The notes beneath the pieces were generated by a model, which worked only from the letters and a program-made list of their open reading frames with translations, was not told the origin of the DNA and did not search any database. Below are positions 51,371 to 60,966 of a stretch of 64,000 bases of DNA, piece after piece. A program made the position numbers and the translations under genes. The stretch is from an uncultured Prevotella sp. (GTDB lineage: Bacteria; Bacteroidota; Bacteroidia; Bacteroidales; Bacteroidaceae). Position 1 is the first letter of the stretch, and each line of letters begins with the position of its first letter. The stretch lies in the NCBI GenBank assembly GCA_938028745.1, contig CALIZL010000036.1:1-64000 (forward strand), written 5' to 3'.

Positions 51371-51590
51371 AAAGAAGTCAGGTTTTCGTTGCAAAACCCT
51401 AATGAGACATATTCTTTTGTATCTCCCTCCTGCCTCTGATAGCAGGGCATCAACTTATGAGGAGCATAAATAGTTGTTGTTGATAGTTGGCGTGTGAAAT
51501 GGTTTGCGTGGGTCGGGATGGATAAAAACGATGTTTAAGGGTTGTTTTGCAGTTTACAAATGCTTATTATTTGTTAGCCCTTGTGGATTT

Positions 51591-52202
51591 TCACTCGGTT
51601 CTTTTCACGCAAGTAGGTGGTGGCGTCCATTCAACTCTTTTACGACCTAGAAAGGTATCTGCTCGTGTAGACACCACTTTCGTTGGTATTTCTCTTCCAA
51701 TTCTTATCACCCACGATTTTGTAATGTAGTTTGTTGTGGGCGAGGTGTATGATAATGTCGTGCCTTTTTCAAATGTCTCTAGCGGTTCGGCAAGTCGATT
51801 ATAAGTGTCGATAACCGCCTTATCTGGTACAATGAACTCCTCCTGTAAGGTTTTTACCAATATAATACGGCCGTTTAGTAGGAAGTACGAGATGGGATAG
51901 CTTGTGCCAAGGGTAAATTCTCCACCATCGAAAAGTTGGTCTAACGCTGGCCCGATGCAAAAATAATAGGGTGTTTTGTAATCAAACCATTCTTCTTCTT
52001 GTACTTTTCCTTGCGCCATCAAAAACGTTTTATATCGTGGATGCGCCTTGATATAAGCCCTCACCACGACTTTCAGCTCGGGTTTAAGTTTTGCAGTGTC
52101 GATGCAGTTAAGTGGTAATTCAGTGCGTTTGTCTGTGCGTTCGGTGCAGCTCATCACAGTTAGTACAAGGCAGCCGATAATCCAAAGGGCGATTGTTTTC
52201 AT
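51591..52202 (-). CDS. Hypothetical lipoprotein
   Basis: 203 residues. Lipoprotein signal MKTIALWIIGCLVLTVMSCT with lipid Cys at 19. The mature part is mixed alpha/beta with Tyr-rich strands (EEEWFDYKTPYYFCIGPAL, SYPISYFLLNGRIILVKTL) and a basic C-terminus. No family recognised. Probably anchored in a membrane facing the periplasm or surface. Confidence 0.7.
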   Translation of the reverse strand: MKTIALWIIGCLVLTVMSCTERTDKRTELPLNCIDTAKLKPELKVVVRAYIKAHPRYKTFLMAQGKVQEEEWFDYKTPYYFCIGPALDQLFDGGEFTLGTSYPISYFLLNGRIILVKTLQEEFIVPDKAVIDTYNRLAEPLETFEKGTTLSYTSPTTNYITKSWVIRIGREIPTKVVSTRADTFLGRKRVEWTPPPTCVKRTE

Positions 52203-52226
52203 GATGTTGCGTTTTTTTTAATGATG

Positions 52227-52256
52227 CAAAAGTACGAAAAATACTGATAATAACAA
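52227..52256 (-). promoter_or_regulatory. Promoter for the hypothetical lipoprotein gene
   Basis: Minus-strand TTG (52254-52256), 19-bp spacer, TACTTTTG (52227-52234), 25 bp before the ATG. Confidence 0.55.
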
Positions 52257-52426
52257 TCGTAACATGTGCTGTATCGTTGCTTGTTAGTTAAGAATCATCA
52301 TCGATTTACTGGATGTTTGGCATTTCAATTCTCCTCTGTCCACTTTCAATAGCTTATCATTCCCACATTTCCTTACACACCGTTTCATTACAAAATTTAA
52401 ATATCATGAAAATAAATTAAGGCTTA

Positions 52427-52457
52427 TTGCAGGATGTTTATTTATTTCCTAACTTCG
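52427..52457 (+). promoter_or_regulatory. Promoter-like site far upstream of the beta-propeller gene
   Basis: TTG at 52427-52429, 20-bp spacer, TAACTTCG at 52450-52457 (one mismatch). Any transcript would have a leader of about 475 nt before 52940. The region 52465-52935 has no convincing ORF but holds the hairpin CTTTCGGCCG/CGGCC...CGAAAG at 52755-52785. Confidence 0.4.
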
Positions 52458-52939
52458 CAAATGAGAGCGCTGTGAGTGTGCCATTAGGCTATTTATACGG
52501 AAATCGGACATTTTGAGAATAAGAGAGAAACGCCGCATTAGGCGCAAACCAAAGCAGAACAGCGCAACGCAAAACTGTAAGATACTTGTTATTTGATTTG
52601 TTTTTACTGGCCAAACACGCCCAAACACATGAGCAAATGGGCGAGTTAGTGGCGTTGGAGTGTTGTGAAAGCGAGTAAAAACGTCTAAGGAGCAATTGCC
52701 AACCAGGGCAAACCAAAGGCATATCGCCTTACACACACCATCGTAAAGACCATCTTTCGGCCGTAAGTGTGCGGCCTACGAAAGCCTAAATTATGTGTGT
52801 TCATGCTGTATGGGCGGCTCGGAGTGTCGTGGGTTCTCGCATTCAACCCCACCAACTAGCGAACTCGCAAATGCAATAGCGCATGAACTTGCAATTTAAG
52901 AACCTAACATTATTGTTTTAACCTAAAAACAAGCTTCGT

Positions 52940-53860
52940 ATGAGGAAAGTAGCATTAGCCTTCGCCGCAGCATTTGCTGTTGGCTGTTGGGCGCAAGTTT
53001 TCAACGTCGCAAGCCTTGTCCCTGTGGAACTTCCGTCGGATGTGGGGAGCAAGGTGGTGGCAATTAGTGGGCAAGGGGATTTTCTTTTGCTCACAACCGA
53101 CAACAACAGCGGACTTACTAAGCTAGACCTGAACACTGGGAAAGCCCAAAACATTACCCGTGCAGCAGGTGCGGGCTACGATGCACGTGTGTCGCCCGAC
53201 GGCAAACGCGTGGTGTATCGAGAAAATTCGTTCACACCTGGCCATTTAAGGATGGTGTCGTTGCGTAGCATTAACCTAGAATCGGGACAGCATAAAGAAC
53301 TGGTTGCCCCCACGAGAAGTCTGCAAGGGATGGCACTAAACAATCAGGCTGCCCTGCCCGTTACGCGTGGACAGGTGGCAGCCAAGGGGTTCGAGGGCAA
53401 GGTTTCGGCCAAGAATGCCGTGGTGTTGAGCATCAACAACAGGCAACTGATGATTTCGCGCAACGGCAAAACCCGCAATCTCTCGCCCAATGGTAAAGAA
53501 AAGAGTTATCTATGGCCATCGCTTTCGCCCGACGGCACCAAGATTTTGTATTACGTGGGTGCCGAAGGGGCATTTGTTTGCAACCTCGATGGCGGCAACG
53601 TAAAGCCACTTGGCATGATGCGCGCCCCCCAATGGTGGGACGATGCCACGGTGGTAGGCATGTACGACCAAGACGATGGCGAGTTTGTTTACGCATCGCG
53701 TATCGTGGCCACCAACCTCAAAGGCGACAAACAGACGCTTACGCCCGACTCGCTCATAGCAATGTACCCCAAAGTGTCGGCTCAGGCGGGCAAGATTGCA
53801 TTCTCAACGCCTAGCGGAAAGGCGTATATCATCAACGTAACTAAAAGCCAACAGCCATGA
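52940..53860 (+). CDS. Secreted TolB-like beta-propeller protein
   Basis: 306 residues. Signal peptide [20 protein letters not shown]40-like/PD40 repeats with the hallmark [13 protein letters not shown] (near 90) and [31 protein letters not shown] (near 195). Such propellers sit in the periplasm or at the surface and bind proteins or peptidoglycan partners. Its stop codon overlaps the start of the amidase gene by 4 bp (ATGA), so the two are translationally coupled and probably act together. Confidence 0.82.
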   Translation: MRKVALAFAAAFAVGCWAQVFNVASLVPVELPSDVGSKVVAISGQGDFLLLTTDNNSGLTKLDLNTGKAQNITRAAGAGYDARVSPDGKRVVYRENSFTPGHLRMVSLRSINLESGQHKELVAPTRSLQGMALNNQAALPVTRGQVAAKGFEGKVSAKNAVVLSINNRQLMISRNGKTRNLSPNGKEKSYLWPSLSPDGTKILYYVGAEGAFVCNLDGGNVKPLGMMRAPQWWDDATVVGMYDQDDGEFVYASRIVATNLKGDKQTLTPDSLIAMYPKVSAQAGKIAFSTPSGKAYIINVTKSQQP

Positions 53861-56800
53861 AGAAGATATTACTTTTTATAGCAATGGCCTTTACTGCCCT
53901 TGCGCAAGCACAGACAAAAGACGCAAGTAAGCTGCGTATCTACCTCAATCCTGGGCATGGATGCTACGGACCTAACGACCGTCCGATGCCTACCATACCT
54001 TATCCCAACCTGCCAGAAACAGGTAGGCCAGATAAGAAAGGCTTCTACGAGTCGTCTACCGTGCTGATGCGAACCCTCCCTATGGTAGACAAGCTGGTGA
54101 AGATGGGCGTTAAACGCGATAACATCATGCTTTCGCGAACAGAGAACGGCCCGTATCCCTATGTTACTGGTGACCCAGAGAACGATAAATACGACCGACC
54201 ATTGTCGGAGATTTGCGAAGAGGTGGATGCCAACAACATGGACTTCTTTATCTCGGTACACTCTAATGCCGCCACCGATGGGGGAAACACCAACTATCCC
54301 CTTATCCTTTATCGTGGCAGAGATAAAGAGGGCAACGACCTTGTACCAGGCAGCCGAGACATGGCCATAAAGATGTGGGAACCCCATTATATGGACGAAC
54401 TAGACCCGCAAAGCTATTACAGCCGAACGGACATGAACGTTCGGGGCGACATTTCGTTTTATCATAGCTCGTCCGTTCGTCACGGAACGCATGGCGATTA
54501 CGAGGGTTACCTAGGCGTTTTGAAACATGGTGTGCCGGGCTTTCTTATCGAAGGCTATTTCCATACCTACCAGCCTGCTCGGCATCGCGCCTTAAACCCC
54601 GACTATTGCAAGCAGGATGCCATCAGGATGTCGCGCGGATTGGCCGAGATATTTAACCTCCCTGGCGAAAAAACGGGCTACATTATGGGTACGGTGAAAG
54701 ACCTTCACGAGCGTATCGTTAACCCCGTGTTCCACTATGCACCGCGTACCAACGACCAATGGCTGCCCCTGAACGGAGCCACCGTTACGCTCTTTAAGGG
54801 CGATAAGGCCGTGAAAACCTATCAGGTAGACACGCTTTACAATGGTATCTTTGTGTTTGAAGACCTAGAACCGGGCGAATACACCGTGCGAGCCGCCCTT
54901 AAAGGCTATAAGGAACAAGGCAAATTCACTGCCGATGCCACTTCTACCGAGTATCAAAACCTCGTGGCACAGAGCATGGAAAAGCTGGTGGTAAAGGCAA
55001 ATCAAACGACTTACACCAAGCTATACCTTGAAGTTGAGGGCTACGAACCGCCCGCCGATACTTATCATAACTATCCCGACCCTGAGCAGCCGGCCTACTT
55101 AACCATGCCAGAGGCACTGAACATGAAGGCAGAAGAGCCTGTTACGCTGGCCATTAAGGGCGAAGTTAAACGTGCCATCACGCGCGAAGGCAAGACGGTT
55201 ATATTGACCAACGACAACGGAACGCCACAGCTTTACTTGGTGAACAACGCCACGAGGAAGGTAGAAAAGCAGTTGAGCACCAACGGACTGCCAGCAGCCG
55301 AAACCGATAACAAGGGTTTCCACAGCCGTTTGAACGACATCGCCTTTACTGCCGACGGACAATTGGTGGGCGTAAACAGCGTGGAATGCCAGTTTAACGA
55401 TGGAGAAGTGGAAACGGACAAAGGTTACAAACGTGGCACGTTGCGCATCTTTAAATGGCAAGACATGGATGCCAACCCCATAGAATGGCTCACAACGCAA
55501 AGCTCAGCCAACTTCCTTAACGCCGATATGGGCAAGACGGTGGCCGTAAGCGGTGCTGCCAAGAGCTGCAAAGTGATTGTTGGCGGAACCAACGCCAATG
55601 GTGTTGCCAAGGGGGTGAGAAACTTAGTGCTCTACGTTGAGAACAACACCATCACCTCTTCGCTCTTTACCGAGAAAACCATCAACGCCAGCAGCAACTT
55701 CACCGAGGTGAAATTGGGTAACAATTACAAGTTGTGCGCATCGCCCTTTGCCGACGATCAATGGATGGTAGACGGCAGCGTAACCTTGCCGATGGAGTTT
55801 AAGCCCGCAACAACATCTAATGTAGACAGCGAGATACTTGGCCGTTTGCCTGCCGACATATTGGGTAGCGAGGGCGAAGTGGCTGCTGCATCGGGTGCCG
55901 TATTCTTCAAGTATGCCAAGCATACACTCTTGGCCACGCCTTATCTCAAAGATGCGAAGGTGGCCGGACTGCGCTTGTTCGACGTGAGCGAGGGCCTGGC
56001 AAAGGCCCAATTGATAAAGGCAAACACGCTAGACCTTGCCAAACCGATAGAAAAGGTGGGCTTTATGGCAGCCGCTGCCGCGGTGAACGGTGCCGACATT
56101 ACGCTAACACTCGTTGCCGACAGCGTGCTGACCAACTTCACCACCAAGGGCGTAGACCAGCCAGCAGTGAAAGGTGTGTATGCCTACAACCTGCGTTTGG
56201 CACAGACCGGCGAACGTTACACCTTCTCGTTCGATGCCAATGACGAACCCACAGCCGCTAAACTGGTGTTTACTGATGCCAAAACAAACGCTGCCGTGGG
56301 CGAACTTCCACTCACTGGCGTGAAAGCAGGTCGCAACAGCTTTGACTTTGCCACCGATCAATTGCCTGGCCATTTGCAACAAGAACTGAACTGGGCCGTG
56401 AGTCTAACGGGAAATCGCATCGCAAGCATCAACCGCATCAACCCGGAGGTTGCAACGGCTTACAATCGTGCAACAGTGGCCATCGACAAGAGCACCGAGA
56501 GCGACTTCTTTGGCCGCATGTATGTGGGCGAAGCCAATAAGAAACAACTTGACGTAACAGGCGTTTACGTGTGCGATGCCAACGGCGCGCGCACCAATGC
56601 TGCTCCGTATAAGGGCGGACAAAAGCTGATGGGGAATTACAGAATGAGTGTTGACGCAACAGGTAAGCTTTATATTGCTGAGTTTAGCGACGAAAATCCG
56701 GGCGTGTTTATTGCTAACCCTGCCCAGATGGACGGCAAGTTTGAGCAGTTCTTCGTTGGTCAGCCTGATAAAGACGGACTAATCACCAACGATGGACAAA

Positions 56801-57597
56801 GCGTTGGTTCCTCGGCCTCGATGGTTTTGCCTACGGGTAGCGGCAGCAATGCCAAGCTATACGTTTGCTTAGAAGACATGAAGGCGGCCATTGGCGTGTA
56901 CAACATCGGGCAACCAGATGGCTCTGTGCTTACATCGTGGAACAAGGCACCTAGCCTGACGCTTAAAGTTAGCGGACTAATTAATCCCGACGACAACCTG
57001 GCAGCCGGTCCTGATGGTGGACTTTGGGTGGCGCAATATCGCGGAGCAGGCAACAACACCAAGGGTGTGCCTTCGCTGATGTTCGTAGATAAGGACGGAA
57101 AAGTAACCTTTAACTCTGGCAATGCCGATTGGGTAGAGAATCTCAATGGGTCGCGTAGGTCGGGATTTGCCGTTAGCGACGATGGAAAGACCCTCGTTAT
57201 ATGCGATGGCAGCTTGGCATTGCAATTCTTCAACGTTGCATGGAACGGCTCTACGCCCACGCTTACCAAGAAGTATAGCTACGAAGGCTTGGGCAAAGAG
57301 ATATACCAAATGGCCTTCGACCCCGCAGGCAACTTGGTATGTGCCGGCAACGAGGTTTGCATCTTGAGTATTCCCACCGAGCATAACCAAACGCTTACGC
57401 CTGCCAAACGCTCCTTAACGGTGAAACGGCAGCCCACAACGGGCGTTGAACAGCCCGTCGCAGGCAAGCGCGTGGTTAGCGTTCGCTATTACAATGCAGC
57501 TGGTTTGCAGTCGGCACAACCCTTCGAGGGCGTGAACATCGTTGTTACTACGTATGCCGATGGTAGCAAGAAAACCGAGAAAGTAATTCGTAAATAG
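53857..57597 (+). CDS. N-acetylmuramoyl-L-alanine amidase fused to a large beta-propeller-like region
   Basis: 1246 residues. Signal peptide [18 protein letters not shown]. An Amidase_3 domain follows: zinc ligands His34 (LNPGHG), Glu65 (YESS) and His135 (SVHSNA), with the catalytic Glu in GFLIEGYFH near 230. Next is a carboxypeptidase-regulatory-like domain ([33 protein letters not shown], about 270-370). Residues about 400-1190 are beta-rich repeats resembling a propeller ([39 protein letters not shown]). The C-terminus [20 protein letters not shown]...[11 protein letters not shown] resembles a secretion/sorting tail. It probably hydrolyses peptidoglycan stem-peptide bonds. Unusually long for an amidase. 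Confidence 0.85.
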   Translation: MKKILLFIAMAFTALAQAQTKDASKLRIYLNPGHGCYGPNDRPMPTIPYPNLPETGRPDKKGFYESSTVLMRTLPMVDKLVKMGVKRDNIMLSRTENGPYPYVTGDPENDKYDRPLSEICEEVDANNMDFFISVHSNAATDGGNTNYPLILYRGRDKEGNDLVPGSRDMAIKMWEPHYMDELDPQSYYSRTDMNVRGDISFYHSSSVRHGTHGDYEGYLGVLKHGVPGFLIEGYFHTYQPARHRALNPDYCKQDAIRMSRGLAEIFNLPGEKTGYIMGTVKDLHERIVNPVFHYAPRTNDQWLPLNGATVTLFKGDKAVKTYQVDTLYNGIFVFEDLEPGEYTVRAALKGYKEQGKFTADATSTEYQNLVAQSMEKLVVKANQTTYTKLYLEVEGYEPPADTYHNYPDPEQPAYLTMPEALNMKAEEPVTLAIKGEVKRAITREGKTVILTNDNGTPQLYLVNNATRKVEKQLSTNGLPAAETDNKGFHSRLNDIAFTADGQLVGVNSVECQFNDGEVETDKGYKRGTLRIFKWQDMDANPIEWLTTQSSANFLNADMGKTVAVSGAAKSCKVIVGGTNANGVAKGVRNLVLYVENNTITSSLFTEKTINASSNFTEVKLGNNYKLCASPFADDQWMVDGSVTLPMEFKPATTSNVDSEILGRLPADILGSEGEVAAASGAVFFKYAKHTLLATPYLKDAKVAGLRLFDVSEGLAKAQLIKANTLDLAKPIEKVGFMAAAAAVNGADITLTLVADSVLTNFTTKGVDQPAVKGVYAYNLRLAQTGERYTFSFDANDEPTAAKLVFTDAKTNAAVGELPLTGVKAGRNSFDFATDQLPGHLQQELNWAVSLTGNRIASINRINPEVATAYNRATVAIDKSTESDFFGRMYVGEANKKQLDVTGVYVCDANGARTNAAPYKGGQKLMGNYRMSVDATGKLYIAEFSDENPGVFIANPAQMDGKFEQFFVGQPDKDGLITNDGQSVGSSASMVLPTGSGSNAKLYVCLEDMKAAIGVYNIGQPDGSVLTSWNKAPSLTLKVSGLINPDDNLAAGPDGGLWVAQYRGAGNNTKGVPSLMFVDKDGKVTFNSGNADWVENLNGSRRSGFAVSDDGKTLVICDGSLALQFFNVAWNGSTPTLTKKYSYEGLGKEIYQMAFDPAGNLVCAGNEVCILSIPTEHNQTLTPAKRSLTVKRQPTTGVEQPVAGKRVVSVRYYNAAGLQSAQPFEGVNIVVTTYADGSKKTEKVIRK

Positions 57598-57620
57598 CGA
57601 CTTGAAACGTTATTATTAAT

Positions 57621-57720
57621 GCCTGTAAGCGTAATAAATATCGCCTAGAAGTGTAATTAATATGGTCTAGAAGCGTAATTAACTTCGCCTATAAGCGTAA
57701 TAAATTCCATCTAGAAATTT
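57621..57720 (+). repeat. Four and a half units of a 22-bp repeat (GCCTAGAAGCGTAATTAA)
   Basis: Units begin at 57621, 57643, 57665 and 57687, each 22 bp (GCCTGTAAGCGTAATAAA, GCCTAGAAGTGTAATTAA, GTCTAGAAGCGTAATTAA, GCCTATAAGCGTAATAAA), then a partial ATCTAGAA. It starts 24 bp after the amidase stop codon. Sequence is unrelated to the carB or element arrays, but the period is the same. Confidence 0.8.
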
Positions 57721-57728
57721 ATCATTGT

Positions 57729-57773
57729 CCCACCCTAGCTCCCTTTCGAGGGTGGCATGGGGTGGGCTTTTTT
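57729..57773 (+). terminator. Terminator of the propeller-amidase operon
   Basis: CCCACCC pairs with GGGTGGG across a loop that itself contains CCCT/AGGG pairing, followed by CTTTTTTG. Confidence 0.75.
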
Positions 57774-57798
57774 GTGACTCAAAGCCAATCGGTGAATG

Positions 57799-58001
57799 GT
57801 TAAACCCAATCGGTCGTTAGACCGCTTACCTGTTATTTTTATGTTGTTTCCATCGCTTTCTGTTCATCTTTCGTTTGCTTGTCGGCATATTACCTGTCTT
57901 ATTCTCTTGACGTAGCCCGCCACGTCTTCAAGAATAAGTCAGACAATATGCTCAACAACACACAAAATCTGCACAGGCTCTAACGACCGACTTGGGTTAA
58001 A
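57799..58001. mobile_element. 203-bp long-inverted-repeat element (MITE-like), copy 2
   Basis: Outer ends TTAAACCCAATCGGTCGTTA and, on the right, its near complement (TAACGACCGACTTGGGTTAA). Inner arms GCATATTACCTGTCTTATTC and GAGCATATTGTCTGACTTAT pair, and the centre is GACGTAGCCCGCCACGTC. Clearly homologous along its length to 60608-60828, including ACCGCTTACC and CATCTTTCG. No ORF. Confidence 0.75.
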
Positions 58002-58009
58002 TTGGTAAA

Positions 58010-58617
58010 AATGTTTTACAAAACATGTTTTTATGGCCGCCACTTCTAGACAAACAAACCTGCCAAAACATATATAAAATGCGCTTACGAGGAGAAAAAT
58101 GTAGCCGGCATAGCGCCCTTATTCACCCCGATTTTTGCTATTTACTATGCTTTTGCATTTCTCTTTGAAGAAAAATTGCCCCAAATTTGGGTTCGAAACA
58201 ACATGAAAATTCGGTTGAAACATTTGTGGTTGTAATGTGTTTTGCACCAAAACGCAACGCATTTAGCACCAAAACGCATTGCATTTAGCACCAAAACGCA
58301 GTGCATTTAGCAGCAAAACGCTTGTATTTAGCAGCAAATAGCCCCCAAGCAACATACAAATAAATTATAACTACTTGCTAATAAGCCATTTATCCTTTAT
58401 CGGCTAAAAGCCGCTTGATGACTTTTAGCCGTGCGTATAATTATGCTGAAAACCCTTGTTAAACATTAAAAGAAGGTATATTCTTGCGTTTTTATAGATA
58501 AATACCAGTAAATCAGCGTGTTATAAACTTCTGAAATACGCGCGTAAATTCGCCCTATGCCTGGAAATTTCGCACCGATGGCATTCATAATGTTAAATTG
58601 CGGTGCAAATATTTTAC
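58010..58617 (+). repeat. Large intergenic element, copy D (diverged), with a five-unit 22-bp array
   Basis: Keeps the left motif TGTTTTACAAAACATG, the array (units from 58238, 58260, 58282, 58304 and about 58325, one unit 21 bp) with TTTAGCACCAAAACGCA, the last-unit ending CAAATAGCCCC and the right motif CATAATGTTAAATTGCGG. The middle blocks seen in A to C are mostly lost, and a TTTATCGGCTAAAAGCCGC hairpin lies near 58392. Same orientation as A, B and C. Confidence 0.75.
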
Positions 58618-58663
58618 ATTTCATTGGCTTTGTTCTGCGCATGGCGCACCCATGTTCTAGTTT

Positions 58664-58824
58664 TTTATAGTCAAACAGAAATGGATTTGGAAAGTCATAG
58701 GTGCATCGTAAGCAAACAAAAAGTGCTCCTTTTCTTCTGCGTAAAGGTTTATTGATGCTATGTTACACATGCCTTGCATTCTTCTAACAACTATTTTCCA
58801 ACAGCAATTCTGTTTGACTATAAA
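58664..58824. mobile_element. 161-bp element with 17-bp perfect terminal inverted repeats
   Basis: TTTATAGTCAAACAGAA at 58664-58680 and its exact complement at 58808-58824. Pairing continues imperfectly inward (TTGGAAA in both arms). The interior has no ORF. Size and structure fit a nonautonomous transposable element; a target-site duplication is not obvious, and the parent IS is not in the window. Confidence 0.6.
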
Positions 58825-59505
58825 TAGGTCATTGCACTTAACCCTTTAACCTCGGCATTCCTCTTTGTCCCTTTTTGGGGTTTATTCCTTTTCAACCCGT
58901 AACCACGTTTTGCCTCAGGCAAATGGGAGTGGATTTTGGGCTTAACCGTATCTTTCTCCGCTACATTTGTACATGAACGGGGTGTTTGTCTTGGCTTTGT
59001 ATCGCAAGGACAACAAACGATACAACACGTTTTTCTGAGGCCGTAATTTGATAATTGCTCCTTTAAATCGTTGTAAGTTGGGGTTGTGTAAGTTGTGTCT
59101 CAAATTGGCAGGTTCGGGTACGCTTGGCTTGCTCGTGGGTTGTTGGGTTGTGCCGTTGCCGTGTCCCCTAGGTGGGGAGCTGATGTGTAAGATAAGTAGG
59201 GCGCACAGAACCTCATCAGGGAATGATGGTGTGTGCACGTCGACGCGTGGGTGGCTTTCAATGTCGTAAACTTGCCTGTTTTCTCTGTGGTTTAGATTTC
59301 TTAAGCGTTGGCTTTGTGCTAGAAGATGTTTTGTTTTGTGTTGACACAATGGGGGAAGTGTAGGGCGGCAGTATCTCTTACCGTGGTATGGACTTTGCCG
59401 TATTGGGGTACAGCATGTGTGGCATCTTGGGTTCTGGTGACTTCTGGCTAGATGGGGTTACGACTGAACCACAGTAGTTAAAATAAGAGAAAATCGCGGC
59501 GCAAC
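58825..59505. other. Gene-poor stretch without recognisable content
   Basis: A 135-codon minus-strand frame exists at 58942-59349, but its predicted product is low in typical protein signals and matches nothing I know. No repeat family of this window extends here. It ends at the promoter of the next lipoprotein gene. Confidence 0.5.
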
Positions 59506-59506
59506 T

Positions 59507-59537
59507 TTGGAGGGAAACAAACAAATTGCTATCTTTG
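59507..59537 (+). promoter_or_regulatory. Promoter of the bipartite lipoprotein gene
   Basis: TTG at 59507-59509 (within TTTG), 20-bp spacer, TATCTTTG at 59530-59537: full consensus. It lies 35 bp before the chosen ATG and falls inside the longer TTG-started frame, which excludes that start. Confidence 0.7.
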
Positions 59538-59572
59538 AAAGGATTAATTATGTTTCAAAAAATGGAAATCTT

Positions 59573-60349
59573 ATGAAAAAGTTTATTTATTTGGCATTTG
59601 CTGTTTTGGCGTTGCTTGTTTCGTCTTGCAGTAAAGACGATAATGAGGGTAGCACCTCGTTAGACGGAGATTGGTATATTTACGTGGGAAATAACAACAG
59701 CAGTAAGAAGGGATATAGATGGTTTCCCCCCAACCAATGTACCCAAAAATCTGTATGGCGCATATCCGGAAACAGAATGCATTTCGATTTGTATGATGGC
59801 AGGGATGGTACTTGCAAGCTTAAGTCCATATATTACGAATACACCGCCGATAATGGCGTATTGAATATGATTGTTGCCGCAGACTCGCCTACCGATAGGG
59901 GCAAGAGAACCTCCATTAACTATCGCATGATAGGCAAGGAACTAATATTTAGCTGGAAGAACGGCTTATACGGAGACGAGATACAAGTGCTGCATAAAAA
60001 GGGAGTTGACTATGGTTACCTAGATCCGCTTGTGGGCTATTGGCGGTTAACTAAGGCAAGCGTGGGCAGCACCACGGTGTTTGTGAAACCTAATGAGTGT
60101 TTGTCTGGCTCTGTTGTGGCCAGTGTGCTGGGGCTTACCATATATTTGGATTACCCAGAGAACGGCACGTGCGTTAAGACAACAACGAACTTTACCTGGA
60201 AGAATGAAGGGGGTACTTATTCTGGCGTTAGCGATAGGGGAGAACACGTTACATTCGACATGAACTTCGAAAACAACAACCAATCGTTGATTTACAGAGA
60301 GAACACTAAAAATGGACTGATGACACTATACTTTGATAAAGTTAGGTGA
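59573..60349 (+). CDS. Lipoprotein with two lipocalin-like repeats
   Basis: 258 residues from MKKFIYLAFAVLALLVSSCS at 59573 (lipid Cys at 19). Two similar halves follow. The first is SLDGDWYIYVGNNNSSKKGY, FPPNQCTQKSVWRISGNRMHFDLYDGRDGTCKLK. The second is DPLVGYWRLTKASVGSTTVF, KPNECLSGSVVASVLGLTIYLDYPENGTCVKT. Each has G-W/Y-R at the strand start and a Cys pair (PNxC...GTC), suggesting an internal duplication of a lipocalin-like (DUF5004-type) barrel with disulfides. Function unknown; single gene. Confidence 0.72.
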   Translation: MKKFIYLAFAVLALLVSSCSKDDNEGSTSLDGDWYIYVGNNNSSKKGYRWFPPNQCTQKSVWRISGNRMHFDLYDGRDGTCKLKSIYYEYTADNGVLNMIVAADSPTDRGKRTSINYRMIGKELIFSWKNGLYGDEIQVLHKKGVDYGYLDPLVGYWRLTKASVGSTTVFVKPNECLSGSVVASVLGLTIYLDYPENGTCVKTTTNFTWKNEGGTYSGVSDRGEHVTFDMNFENNNQSLIYRENTKNGLMTLYFDKVR

Positions 60350-60382
60350 GACGACTGTTGTTGGATCACCGCCTAGATTGAC

Positions 60383-60420
60383 AAAAGGCGGACCGCACGA
60401 TGGCGTGGGGTTCGCCTTTT
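60383..60420 (+). terminator. Terminator of the bipartite lipoprotein gene
   Basis: AAAAGGCGGACC and GGTTCGCCTTTT pair, with CACG/CGTG extending the stem inward. Confidence 0.8.
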
Positions 60421-60607
60421 AGCTGTTTATAGAAGATGTGCGCCCTGTTCGGGCCTTGCATGGGATAAGCGATTAGGGCACGCAGATGGGCTATGGCTGC
60501 ATTCGTTGCAAGTGGGGAATGTCTTGGTGGCCGTGTTGGCCTGCTGTTTTAAGGAGAAAAGATGTTGTGTGCCGTATGGGCAAAGCCGTTCTGCGCCCTG
60601 CCACACG

Positions 60608-60828
60608 TTTAAACCCCAATTGGTGGTTATACCGCTTACCAATTATTTTAGGTTGTCTCCTTCGTTTCCTGTACATCTTTCGCCGTTGTCGGCATCTTGC
60701 TCGTTTTATTATCTTGACGTAGTTCGCCATACCTTGAAGGAGACGGACAAGATGCCCTGCAAGACACAAAGCCTGCACAGGTTCTAGCGGCCAATTTAAG
60801 GTAAAGGCAACGGCCAATTTGGGATAAA
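60608..60828. mobile_element. 221-bp long-inverted-repeat element (MITE-like), copy 3
   Basis: Homologous to 57799-58001: shared ACCGCTTACC, CTGTACATCTTTCG and TCTTGACGTAG at the centre. Arms GGCATCTTGCTCG and GGCATCTTGTCCG (complement) pair. The right end is duplicated (GCGGCCAATTTAAGGTAAA then ACGGCCAATTTGGGATAAA), which makes this copy longer. It lies between the lipoprotein and recA genes. Confidence 0.7.
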
Positions 60829-60890
60829 AGCATGTTTGCGTTTGGTGGCGACAGCATCCATCTAGGGTGTGGGCAAAGGGAAAAATAAAG

Positions 60891-60918
60891 AGCGGAACGG
60901 GCTGATGTCCGTTCCGCT
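60891..60918 (-). terminator. recA terminator
   Basis: AGCGGAACGG and CCGTTCCGCT form a perfect 10-bp stem with an 8-nt loop; the minus strand continues CTTTATTTTT. Confidence 0.8.
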
Positions 60919-60966
60919 TTGATGTTTTTTATGCCATTGTGGGCGCGCAAAGGTAGGGGGGTAATC

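Noticed and set aside
52808..52860. tRNA-like segment (GGGTTCTCGCATTCAACCCC)
   Set aside because: The T-arm-like piece has no matching acceptor, D or anticodon arms.
58942..59349. 135-codon minus-strand frame
   Set aside because: No signal, no recognisable motif, and atypical composition; kept only as a remark on the gene-poor stretch.
59507..59572. Upstream extension of the lipoprotein gene from TTG
   Set aside because: It contains the consensus promoter and would bury the lipoprotein signal peptide.
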